Part shown: in pieces, positions 46,227-57,314 of the stretch
Layout of the letters: each line of letters starts with the position of its first letter
Numbering within the stretch: position 1 is the stretch's first letter
Assembly: GCA_914767715.1 (NCBI GenBank)
Contig: OU612070.1
Location: 27,702,025 to 27,766,024 of the forward strand
Reading direction: 5' to 3'
Source: Membranipora membranacea
Lineage: Eukaryota; Bryozoa; Gymnolaemata; Cheilostomatida; Membraniporidae
Length of the DNA stretch: 64,000 nt
Translations under genes and position numbers: made by a program
The notes under the pieces: generated by a model
What the model saw: the letters and a program-made list of their open reading frames with translations, nothing else
What the model was told of the DNA's origin: nothing
The model's database searches: none

Positions 46227-49200
46227 TCATCTAAGTACATGTTCCGCAATAAGTACAGCCATGAGTACAAGCATAACCTGTAATATATAAATGAAGGGTA
46301 TACAATGCCTCTATTCATCAACTACTAACCTTCTTACACTTGTAGTGTCTATTAGGACAACCACTAGCAATACAACTAGCATTGGCCAATGGCCTCTCAA
46401 TTTGAAGATAAAAACTTTGCTTTACACTGGAGGTGATTTGGACATTCTCACCACCAAAGGTACACCAATGAGTGCAACAAAGAAGATACCATCACTTCCT
46501 ACTCCTCTTCTGTCAGCCAGTATCTCTGCTGGTATTGTTGTGATCAGAACATCATCAGAAGCCATGCTGTAATACTCGACTGGTTCTTTGTATGTTAGAG
46601 AACTAACAGGTTTTCTTGTCACTCTTATTTCGGCCGGCCATCCAGGCTCCATGGTACTAGGCGGTTCTGTTGTGGTTTCAACAGTTGGCGCTGGTATATC
46701 TAAAATAATTTATTTATCTGTTAAAAATCAGTTTGTATTCTTTAAACCCACATGAGGACTAAATATCCAGGATTAATTGCAATGACAAAGCTCAAAGTTG
46801 TGGACTTCCCTGTTTTGATATACTGCATAAACTTAATAATCTTGTCTTTGTCTAGGTGTTACAGTCTGACAATTATTATATCACATGCTAACAGGAATCT
46901 ATCAGCAAATCTGCGGTATTATTGAAATTGAAATGCAAAGCTTAAAGGATCACCTAATCTGACCTCCCCAGACTCTTGCCTTTCGATCCGAGCCCTCCCC
47001 CCCCAGGCCGGGGCAGATTAGAGAACAGGAAAAAATCTATGTTCCAGATATTTATACTTCCCTCCTATCATAGTAGTCACTGTACACTGGTCACTGTGCA
47101 CTGTGCACTGTGCACTGTGCACTGTGCACTGTACACTGTACACTGTACACTGGTCACTGTACACTGGTCACTGTACACTGGTCACTGTACACTGGTCACT
47201 GTACACTGGTCACTGTACACTGGTCACTGTACACTGGTCACTGTACACTGGTCACTGTACACTGGTCACTGTACACTGGTCACTGTGCACAGGCTCTGAA
47301 TATTGAGAGCACAGGCTCTGAATATTAAGAGGAAGTTTTGTGATGTGCTTTCATTTCTTCTCTTAGCCAGCCTAAGCTTGGAGCCTATTTTAAAGTTATG
47401 ATGAACGCTTGAGATTATTGCTTGAATAGCCTTCACTCACCTGGAACTCGTGATGTATGCATCTCAACAAAGTCGTCGTTCACAAAGGCTGTTGGCCTCC
47501 CACCCAAATCAATACAGTAACCAAAAAGGCACACGTGGTGTGGTCCACATTTAGCCCCATCAGGCACCTGAGACGGGTCAGAGTCATATTTGGCCACTGC
47601 AAAATAATAAATTTTGATAACTGATAAATCATAATAAATCATTAGAAGCTATTTACTTAGATTAACCCTAGCGTTCCTATAAGCGATGTTATGCTCCTTA
47701 TTATTATTATTGCTAGCAAAGTCAGCTCACACAGGGATTACCAGGTAAGGACCGTAAAACACTCCACAACTAATCTTTTTATATCTATAATTTCAACTGG
47801 TAATATTTCAAATTATCTCCTCAATATTAACGGTAGGACAACTACGTGTGGTTACGGTCACTTTGTCTTCTCATATGAGTGGGGTTGTAGAGGCAGGGTT
47901 GTATATATTTCATATGTGATTACATCAACAAAAAACCTGTGCACTCAAGTGATATTTTTTGGAAACCTGATAAACGAACCTTCTGTAGGATGGAGCATGA
48001 CTGACGTGCAGACCTTGCCTTTCCCTCCAAGGTCGACAACTTGTGGTTGAAGGAAGTGAGTTTTATCATATTCTTTCAGCTCACTGGCTGGCACTTCACA
48101 GTGTAGCAGGCCACATGTCTGATAGTATCGACCAGTGCAGGGGCGGAATTTGTATACTCCATTCTCAAGCACATAGCCACAATTACCAGATACATTGGCT
48201 AGAAACCAGTTCAAATCACAATCTACACAGCTCATGAAGTCAATTCAATGCTTTTCAGTATGCTTTAGTACATGACTAAACAAAATTGGAACATCAAGCT
48301 GAATGAAGTTTTATACTTTGGGACCAATTGATTGGTGAAGAGTTTATGGTACAATATGCAATCACATCATACGTCTGTCAAAGACACGGCCGAACTCACC
48401 CCTTTATTTCATTCAGTGCTACAGCTGGTAAAATACCATTAACCAGTGAAATGTTGAGGGAAAATTTAATCCGTTTACTATAGAACATTTGATTTCCGAT
48501 ACCGGATGTCATTTCTGAACTGGTCCTGTTGAGCCATTTATCCTAGCCAGGTCAGTTCATATCACGACCATAAATACAGGAGATCTACTATGTGCCTGGC
48601 ATGCAGCTTAAATATTCGCCTCTGCCTCTTTAAGAAAAGAGTAGCCAGTTACGGCGGTAAGGGTATAGAGTCACTACCCCAAACAAACCACCTGAGCTTA
48701 AGGGTGCCCGTTATATTGGGCGGTCAAATGAGACCTAGTGAATAGAGAAAAAAATCTCACTTACTATATCGATTAAGGTCATAGCATGAATCATGAGCAG
48801 CGTAGGCGCCTTTCCAGATGTCAGAGCATTGTGAGCTGTGAGATCTGCATTTCCCATAGAGGCAATAAGCGGGTCCCATGTTGTTACAATACGTCCCGAT
48901 CGGTAAGAAAACGTCTACTGGACAATCTTGGTTAAATCCATCGCATACCTCAGGCTCGTCACAGAACTCATCGGTAGCTTCCCGACATATTACTGAGGAT
49001 GGTAGTAATCTGCAGCTTGTCATATTACAGCATGAACCTAGAAGGATATAACTGTTAGCTGTTTCCTGTTCATCATGTGAGAGAGTATTACTCTATGATG
49101 TCTTATATGACATCTTCAGAGAACATCTAATCATTTGAAGCAACACCTGAGAATCGTTCTATTTATTGATGATTGTCTCTACAGAAAACAACATGCTCAC

Positions 49201-51458
49201 TTGAAGTCTTAGACCTAGAAAATTTTTTATCCACTTTGACGGCTGTCCGGGCATTGCCATTCTACTGATGAGCCGACAGCAGCCCAAACCCTAAATGCAG
49301 GCAATTTGGATGGTTGATCTATCTCAAACCTACCTTTGTAACAGTTTCCATCATCATATATTGATTTGCAGTCGGCATCACAACATTCATTTCCATAGTG
49401 ACCAGCATCACACTGCTCTCCTACAAGGAGTAAAGAGGGCGCCTGTTAAGGGTCAAATCAGCTAGTTTGTTGACTGGTTTGTAAAATCCCTAGTTGTTCA
49501 ATACAATAATTATTTCTCCCCTGTTAATTGCTCAGTGTAATTCTGCCATCGCTTTCATTTTCAAAGTAAATTTAGTACCAATAATTAATTGAGTAAATCC
49601 ACCGACCTGGTTCTTCTATAAGATTTCCACATCTATTGTAATACGTATCAGAAGAAGGAATATTCCGCATACATCTCTTCCCTTTGTAGTCCAAATTAAA
49701 CTTTATATGTCGTTTAGAACACCTTGAGAAATAGTAAACCTTCTTCCTTTCACCATGAGGAACTGAAAACCAACCAAAATACAAACTTATCTTGTCCTCC
49801 ATTGCCTAGCATCTAGGCTATTCAATGCGTGAACAAAAGCAATCATTACCAATGAGTTTTATCAATTAACTTCAATAAAATTTGCTGCGATGAAATATGG
49901 GAGAGTAGGAGGGAATGGCATGCTCTTTTACTGAAATCAATACTCCAAACACATAACGTTATCATTTTTCCTCTTTTTTTCCCTCCAAATTTTGTCGTAA
50001 ATTCTGTGGCGCGTTATGGAGAACATCTGTCCGGGATGATTTTGTCTGCCAAATAAAATAGTGTTCAAGAAATAAAATAAATTCAGTTAGTTGAGATTTA
50101 AGGAACAAGAAAGCGTTTGTAATTCACTGCTCACCTGCATTAACAGTACCGACCATGATACATTCATAGTGAGTTGTCTCAGTCTGATTATAACATGGAT
50201 TATCACCGTTTTCTTTTATACGTATATCGCTACACCAAGCATTATCAGTCATATTCTCGGGATGGATGGCTCCTAGATTATGTCCGAGTTCGTGTGTCAA
50301 GGTCAGAGCTGTGTAAATAAGTGACGGCTCGTATGCTACTAGCACTGTGCTGTTCTCGGTACAAAGACCCTTTATGAACGCTTTACCAATAATTTTACAC
50401 TTGCGAGGGGCCGGAGAAAGCAGTGCTATTCTAATGTCAGAGTTGAGCATATCTCTATCATCATACCACTGATATTTAAAAAACTCTTTGAGCCATATTT
50501 GGGCTTTGAGATCGTCGTTTCCATCTTTTCCAGCACAAATATGGGTGAGATTAGGATGCAGTCGAGATTGATCTGACCAGATGTCGATGGTCTTTAAGAC
50601 CAGATGAAGATTGAACTCAATGTAATAAATATTTGATAAACTGACAAGATTGAAAATATATTTTAGGCAGTTTCTTTGAGATTTGCACACTTTCTCCTGT
50701 GCCAGTGTGTAGTCAACAACAAAGTAAATCTCATAATAGAGTGGAACTGAGGACCGAAATTCGCTTTCCAGTGCTCTTTTAGTGATGTGATTTCGAACAC
50801 TCCGTCTTTTGTCGAGTTTGAACATATCAAGCAGGATGTCTGGATCGATAGTCGAATTTGCAACACACTTTGTTGAGATGAAATGGTCATCTGTAGAGTT
50901 ATCTCTCCTGACAGAGTGAAGTTCATGTTCCTCAGACCCAAACTGTATATAACCGGATATCTCTTCACAAAGGTTGATTGAAGCTGCGATGATGTTTTCC
51001 GGCAAGGTTGCAAAGTAACAATGTTCAGGATTAAAGAAGGGTAGTGTGTCATTCAGGAACTCTGTCTTTAATAAACCATCATCATTTTGGTATTTTAGGC
51101 TGAAATCTTTACTGATCAGTTTTTGGTGCTTCACAAGGAGTAGAATAATACCGCGCTTGCCGCCCATGCGGTGAATTGTCATATCAATGGTTTCAAGTTT
51201 AGGCAGGGAGTTTTCTAATTCACTTAGGCTTATAACTGAGGGGTAATGAAAGAGTGCGAATTGGCTGTGAATCAAGTTATCGTATCCAATCATTGTAATG
51301 TTGACTTGCTCCACAGGGTTGAAGCTATCAACCCAATCTTGCTCATGATTTTGACTGCTAAGAAAGACGTCTTCTATGAGCGATGCTGTTAAGGATAGCA
51401 TACGCCAACTGAGAAGCACTTTGACAATTATCACTATCTCTGAGTTTCGACTCACCAT
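46227..51458 (-). CDS. ADAM metalloprotease-disintegrin, tandem copy B
   Basis: Eight exons: 51458-50135, 49762-49607, 49420-49334, 49037-48765, 48198-47980, 47596-47441, 46699-46452, 46277-46227; total 2514 nt, 837 residues. Domain order as in copy A: signal peptide, prodomain, KR site (HITKRA), zinc site HELGHNLGAIH from residue 389, Met-turn CIMVG, disintegrin (CGNLIEEPG), Cys-rich region, Thr/Pro stalk, membrane span, and a tail of only a few residues (EHVLR). The zinc site and Met-turn are intact, so activity is expected. Exon lengths match copy A exactly for exons 3, 4, 5 and 7, and all intron phases are the same, which demonstrates duplication of a whole gene. The prodomain is the most alike region, while parts of the catalytic domain differ more. 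Introns carry a MITE (49215-49325) and a minisatellite (47083-47290). Confidence 0.93.
47083..47290. repeat. Minisatellite, 7 bp unit grown into a 14 bp unit
   Basis: The proximal part repeats CACTGTG and CACTGTA (7 bp). The rest repeats CACTGTACACTGGT (14 bp) about ten times. All three plus-strand frames are open through it because neither unit contains a stop, so the small ORFs here are artefacts. It is in intron 6 of ADAM copy B. Confidence 0.9.
47291..47330. repeat. Direct repeat next to the minisatellite
   Basis: GCACAGGCTCTGAATATT occurs twice in tandem, with GAGA and AAGA spacers. It abuts the end of the 14 bp array. Confidence 0.7.
49215..49325. mobile_element. MITE family 1 copy
   Basis: It contains GGCTGTCCGGGCATTGCCAT, CTACTGATGAGCCGACAGC and CCTAAATGCAGGCAATTTGG, matching the first unit at 10623-10750. 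It sits in intron 3 of ADAM copy B, immediately upstream (genomic left) of exon 3. The equivalent intron of copy A lacks it, so insertion followed the duplication. Confidence 0.75.
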
Positions 51459-52475
51459 TTTTGTAAGTTACCTTCCCTTATGGTTCCATACACAACATTC
51501 TCACCTGACTGTGAACATTTGTGTAAGTTTGTAGTAAAAGAACTGTTTGAAAATGAGTTAGATGTGCAGTGGTATGTGTTTGTGTAGAGATGTATGTAAT
51601 GACAGAGTTACATTCATTGTTGTGAGGATTTAGCAGGGTTCGGGACACGCTGTATAAGTAGGAGGCGGCTCAGTTTGTTAGAGCGGCGTACCTTTAGCAT
51701 GCGAATGTTGAAGGTCGTCGGTTGGAGTCCAACTGAAGTCCATCTTACCTGCCTGCAAACAGAGAGCAACCTGGCACAGATATTGCGGCCTAGCCCCTAT
51801 GGCAATAAATATTTCACCGCCGATGCTTCGGGATGTGGCATGTGATATGACAACTGATTTTTAATCTACACAAGAAGCTAAGTATGTCATTTTACTGACT
51901 AGGTCCACAAACATCTGCTTTGTTCTTATCATTTACTTGCACTCTAGTTTCAAGTTGTCACAGTGTTTGGATACTGTATCCATTTTTCGATATATGATCT
52001 AGTTTATTTCACAGCTGGCCAAGCTCCAAGACACAAAAGTTTTGTCAGTGCTTCTTTGATATCACTGTTTCACATGAACAAAGCAAAATAAATTCAGCAT
52101 GAAATCAGGCTTATGTTATAAAGGTGCAATTACACCGCATATCTTTTGTGAGAATTTGCTGTGAGATTTTACTGTGAGATTACTTGGTCAGCTTTCTGTT
52201 TTTATATAAAAGCTAACTTTGGGAGCAGCCAAAAATATTACCACAAAATGCAGATTTTTTGATGCTCTGAATAATAGCTTATATGCACGGAAAAGGTGAG
52301 ATAGAAATCTGTCGAAAAAAATCTGCAGCACCCCATCTAACCATGACAATGTCGGCCATTGGGATAGTATCTTATGGAAAGTAGCTTATAGATTAAGCTT
52401 TTATCTATAGCTAAAAGATATTGCATATAGACAAAGCCTATAGCTAAAGCTTATAGATATAGATGCAGTGCTCAC
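51459..52475. other. Region between ADAM copy B and the NHL-repeat gene
   Basis: It holds the 5' flank of ADAM copy B, a tRNA-derived SINE (51660-51850) and A+T-rich DNA with several short inverted motifs around 52380-52460 (GCTTATAGATT / AGCTATAGGC types). The 3' continuation of the NHL gene should start in or beyond this region, but I could not identify its exon. Confidence 0.5.
51660..51850 (+). mobile_element. SINE with a tRNA-Ala-like head
   Basis: The head GGCTCAGTTTGTTAGAGCGG (A box) is followed by an anticodon-arm-like CCTTTAGCATGCGAA and a diverged B box GGTTGGAGTCC. The order and the AGC anticodon loop resemble tRNA-Ala. A non-tRNA body follows (CTGCCTGCAAACAGAGAGC...). Stems are imperfect, so it is not a functional tRNA gene. 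Confidence 0.6.
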
Positions 52476-55400
52476 CTGTGGCCAGCTGCTAGGAGAATAT
52501 GAGAACCGAGATCTGTACCAGTTGTAAATGGTTGACCTCCTTGCAGTTCATCATCAACATAAACTGTAATGTAACTGATTGTCATTGCCAACTTATTGTG
52601 TCATAATGATACACATGATACTTAAAATGTCAATTCATTATTTTGAATAACTGGAATCGTCACTAAAAACTTGGATGTAAATTGGCCACTCTTTTACATG
52701 CACACTCTAATATCCCTGGTTGAAAAAAACTTCTACAGAGCAAACATATGCAACTTACTCGATAATCCAATCCTCACCAATCCTTTAGGATTTTGGTCCT
52801 TCTGATGCTCAAACAGCTGTATTGTCCTGTTATCTAACCACCATACTGAGAACATTCCGGAGAGGTCATGAGCAGCAAACAACGACCAGAGTAGTCCAGC
52901 TTGTGAATCCTGAAACATTAGAGAATGTTGAGCAGCTTTTTTTTGTTAATACATTTTATTGACTGCTGTCATTTACAGCTGGGAATTCATTTACGAATTA
53001 CCGGAAACTGGAATTTCAGGCTAGCAAAATTTTGTATTATAAGTCCTCGCCTTCTTGTGCATGCTTGAAACCATGAAATTTATCGCTAACATTTACGGAA
53101 CATTGGAACTGGCTAATAAGAACTGGTACTAGCTGATACTTAATCACTCTCAAACTTGCAGTAACTAGACTCCGACTTATGTTGACTCGTCAATGGCAGT
53201 CACTAAAAATCAAGCTGGGTTCTGACTGAGTGCCCGGGGTATAATGTTGAAAAATGCTCTACATATGCTCTTTACATTTTAGTGACTCACTATTCCATAT
53301 AAATCTGCCATGTACTCCTCCAATTCCATATAAATCTGCCATGCCCTCCTCCCATTCCATACAGATCTGCCATGCACTCTTCCCATTCCATATAGATCTG
53401 CCATGTACTCCTCCCATTCCATATAGATCTGCCATGTCCTCCTCCCATTCCATACAGATCTGCCATGTCCTCCTCCCATTCCATACAGATCTGCCATGTC
53501 CTCCTCCCATTCCATACAGATCTGCCATGTACTCCTCCCATTCCATACAGATCTGCCATGTCCTCCTCCCATTCCATATAGATCTGCCATGTACTCCTCC
53601 CATTCCATACAGATCTGCCATGTCCTCCTCCCATTCCATACAGATCTGCCATGTCCTCCTCCCATTCCATACAGATCTGCCATGTCCTCCTCCCATTCCA
53701 TACAGATCTGCCATGTACTCCTCCCATTCCATACAGATCTGCCATGTCCTCCTCCCATTCCATATAGATCTGCCATGTCCTCCTCCCATTCCAAACAGAT
53801 CTGCCATGTCCTCCTCCCATTCCAAACAGATCTGCCATGTCCTCCTCCCATTCCATACAGATCTGCCATGTCCTCCTCCCATTCCAAACAGATCTGCCAT
53901 GTCCTCCTCCCATTCCAAACAGATCTGCCATGTCCTCCTCCCATTCCATACAGATCTGCCATGTCCTCCTCCCATTCCAAACAGATCTGCCATGTCCTCC
54001 TCCCATTCCATACAGATCTGCCATGTACTCCTCCCATTCCATACAGATATGCCATGTCCTCCTCCCATTCCATACAGATCTGCCATGTCCTCCTCCCATT
54101 CCATATAGATCTGCCATGTCCTCCTCCCATTCCATACAGATCTGCCATGTACTCCTCCCATTCCATATAGATCTGCCATGTACTCCTCCCATTCCATACA
54201 GATATGCCATGTACTCCTCCCATTCCATACAGATCTGCCATGTCCTCCTCCCATTCCATATAGATCTGCCATGTACTCCTCCCATTCCATACAGATATGC
54301 CATGTTCTCCTCCCATTCCATATAGATCTGCCATGTACTCCTCCCATTCCATACAGATCTGCCATGTCCTCCTCCCATTCCATACAGATCTGCCATGTCC
54401 TCCTCCCATTCCATATAGATCTGCCATGTCCTCCTCCCATTCCAAACAGATCTGCCATGTCCTCCTCCCATTCCAAACAGATCTGCCATGTCCTCCTCCC
54501 ATTCCATACAGATCTGCCATGTCCTCCTCCCATTCCAAACAGATCTGCCATGTCCTCCTCCCATTCCATACAGATCTGCCATGTACTCCTCCCATTCCAT
54601 ACAGATATGCCATGTCCTCCTCCCATTCCATACAGATCTGCCATGTCCTCCTCCCATTCCATATAGATCTGCCATGTCCTCCTCCCATTCCATACAGATC
54701 TGCCATGTACTCCTCCCATTCCATATAGATCTGCCATGTACTCCTCCCATTCCATACAGATATGCCATGTACTCCTCCCATTCCATACAGATCTGCCATG
54801 TCCTCCTCCCATTCCATATAGATCTGCCATGTACTCCTCCCATTCCATACAGATATGCCATGTTCTCCTCCCATTCCATATAGATCTGCCATGTACTCCT
54901 CCCATTCCATACAGATCTGCCATGTCCTCCTCCCATTCCATACAGATCTGCCATGTCCTCCTCCCAATGAACTTCTTGCTCAGAAAACAGCGCCAGGATT
55001 GTTGTTGTACAACAAGTAGCAAAAAGATGAGTTGAGTTTTTGCTAACCACAGATATAGGACCTGGCCATGAGGCAAATGTTGAGACATGTCCGCTGGTTA
55101 AATTTATACGCCTTAAAGCATCATTCTGATGATTGGCTACGATCAAAGAATCTGTCCCATGTGCTGTACGACCAAGAAGATTTCCAAATCTGGCTTCTTG
55201 TCTAGGTCCATTAGTATAACCTTAATAAAACAAACTCGACGATGAGGTCACTTCTTTAAGCCTTCAGGTTCATCCTCTGAGGGTTTCAAAAGGTCACCAA
55301 AATATAATCAAGGAAAATTAGTGATCATTTGACTTTGGGCCATATGCAATACATTTGCATTCCTACTAACATGAAATTTTTTAAGCTATGTAGTAAAAGT

Positions 55401-55885
55401 TTAAAGCATGGCACCCTTCAAATTATTAGACTAAGACAAAAAAAACTAGGGGTTGTCATATATATTTATTCCAGAGATTTAGTATTTTAGATTTTCCACT
55501 AAATACAACTGTTGGTTACAAACTGTGTTTTTGTTTTCAACAAGGATTATGTATTTAGGTCCGTAAATTACAAATTTTGTGACCAAGGCAGGTCCATATT
55601 TGCCCTCTTATGCAGGAATTTTAATGAAAATTCTTACCTGATAAATCACCAAACTCGTTCACTATAGAAAGATTATTCTTAGATACGTCATAGATAGAAG
55701 CGAGGTGGGCGTCTTGCACTGACGTATAGCTTCTATTGTCCTTGTAGCAGCTATTAGTGAGTTGTTCAAAGGATGTTGACACATGCCCTTAATTTTTCCT
55801 GACCCATTATACACAAGTCTCATGTCATTTAGTGTTGGTTTAGGAATTATATAACTGTGGGACTCAAGTACTCTGAGCAACAACC
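52476..55885 (-). CDS. NHL-repeat (beta-propeller) protein, partial gene model
   Basis: Exons seen: about 55885-55638, 55220-54973, 52909-52759, 52563-52476. NHL-type blocks are clear: GYTNGPRQEARFGNLLG, then SLIVANHQNDALRRINLTSG and HVSTFAS, as in the pattern G-x-D-G-x-x-x-A-x-F ... L-Y-V-A-D-x-x-x-x-x-I-R-x-I. Later exons read WWLDNRTIQLFEHQ and YVDDELQGGQPF. The last three exons join in phase (0, then 1). The first exon needs a frame change near 55725: the upstream frame ends NNSLIAATRT, while the downstream frame reads HLASIYDVSKNNLSIVNEF. This is either an unseen splice, a sequence error or a real frameshift. The second exon stops ten bases before a 1.7 kb minisatellite and would use a poor donor (GAA|GTTCAT). 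Neither the start codon nor the stop codon was found. It may be a pseudogene. Confidence 0.6.
53283..54966. repeat. 31 bp minisatellite, about 54 copies, with an 18-unit higher-order repeat
   Basis: The unit is CATTCCATACAGATCTGCCA plus TGTCCTCCTCC (31 bp), with variant positions such as ATATAG, AAACAG, GATATG, GTACTC and GTTCTC. The rare variant GATATGCCATGTTCTCC recurs exactly 558 bp apart (54294 and 54852), and neighbouring variants repeat with the same spacing, so 18 monomers form a duplicated block. Because 31 is not a multiple of three and the unit lacks stops on the minus strand, all three minus frames stay open for over 1.6 kb. These frames are not believed to be genes. It lies in an intron of the NHL-repeat gene. 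Confidence 0.93.
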
Positions 55886-57300
55886 AAAAATGTTGAAGGA
55901 TCATACTCTGCATGATAGAGCAATCTGGACCTGGGAATATAAAACTCCCCAACCAAAACCTAATATTTAATTTTGATCCATATCTCAATTTATAATTATT
56001 ACGACTACCTAGCAGTTATTAGGTTCGACAAACTGATGCTCACTCTGTTTGGCTCTGATTGCAGCCATTATCAATCAAAATCTCAAGGATCAATGAAATA
56101 TCAGTTTCAGTTTTCATAGTTGCTAGTTGCTACAATATTATTTTCTTCAATCATGAATCAATAGGATTATCATGATGGGATTGAGGTAGTCTTAAAACGA
56201 TCTAGCAGCATCATGATTGAGCTATCATAAAATGCAATATAGCGGGCAAGAATCAATTGATTCTAATTTTGTAAAACTCTTTCTGTGCCAATACTTATTT
56301 CTAAATCAACTGCCGTTTATTTGTGCTGGCCAAAAAATTCAATTTAAAGTCTGTTCTGTATGCTGACGAAAATAAATTTATTTCATAAGACTATAAAATA
56401 TAGGAATGAACTCAAAATGTTACTTGAAGCATTGCAATAATGAAGAACGCTGCTGGAACACCCTGGAAAAGATTCCTTCTGTGCATTTGTGCCGTACAGT
56501 GCAGGGCTGTACTAGCAGACTACGTAGGAGGCATAGAACCCATCCAGCATCAAATCCATGATGTATTATTATCCAAGACTGTATGGGTTGCACTGGGATG
56601 TCATGAATCATCATCATCGTCATCATCATCATGAATCATCAGAGTAGTTCCATGTGAATGTAACTCCACTCATAGGTTCATCGGGTAAATACTAGAACTA
56701 GACCTTGAGCTTGTCAACTCTTGCTTGCTCAATTTCGAGCAGGAAAAAATAAAAGAGTTGTCCTCCCCGAACAAAGCTTGTCAAGACAGGCTAAGAATTT
56801 AATAAAGAATCTCATTGATCATGATGCACATTTGCCTGCAAAATTTGGTGCTTAAAATGTCACAGACGACCAAAACGGCATGGCTCTAGAAAATCGTGTA
56901 TGATGTGATCTTCATCAGCAAAACAGCACATAATAATGAATTTGCATTGGTAAGATTCTGAAAATATTTGAATCATGTTTATTTGGTGGTATCTATGTCA
57001 TACATGACAAGTAAGCTGGGCTCAATATCTGGTAGTGCAGTGCCCAGTCCAGCATGCAGACCTGGGAAATCATGTAAACATCCCGCTGGCCTGGCGCAGG
57101 GCCCTGGCTGCCGAAGCATATTGTGCAAGTTTTGTGCCCCAGAAGCAATTTGAAGAGTAATATTGTGTAAAAAGTCTAAGCTATGAAATATTGGTTATAA
57201 TTGGTTATAATTGGTTGAAATCCAGACCTCATCTTGTTCTCATTGACAACCTGGTACAATAAATTCAAGCAAAATATTTTATAAAGCTCTTATGTGCAGA
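55886..57300. other. No confident gene; low-complexity and repeat fragments
   Basis: A+T-rich sequence with a (CAT)n/(ATC)n trinucleotide run near 56608-56640. A short block (CCCGAACAAAGCTTGTCAAGACAGG, 56766-56790) recurs as CCCCAACAAAGCTTACCAAGACAG at 59615-59638 inside the MITE. Upstream exons of the NHL gene should lie here or beyond, but none was recognised. Confidence 0.5.
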
Positions 57301-57314
57301 GGTGGGTGGTTATA

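Noticed and set aside
46976..47328. Three overlapping ORFs rich in VTVHW/LYTGHC
   Set aside because: Artefacts of the 7/14 bp minisatellite inside an ADAM intron.
53283..54966. CRISPR array
   Set aside because: The repeats are contiguous with no unique spacers, and the window is a eukaryotic genome.
53254..55035. Plus-strand ORFs rich in Pro/Ser/His over the same array
   Set aside because: Same minisatellite. Frames overlap and shift with each 31 bp unit, and there is no start context or conserved domain.
53259..55088. Long minus-strand ORFs of about 560-618 codons
   Set aside because: They are readings of the 31 bp minisatellite in all three frames. Only the first 80 or so residues of one frame belong to a real NHL exon; the rest is repeat.
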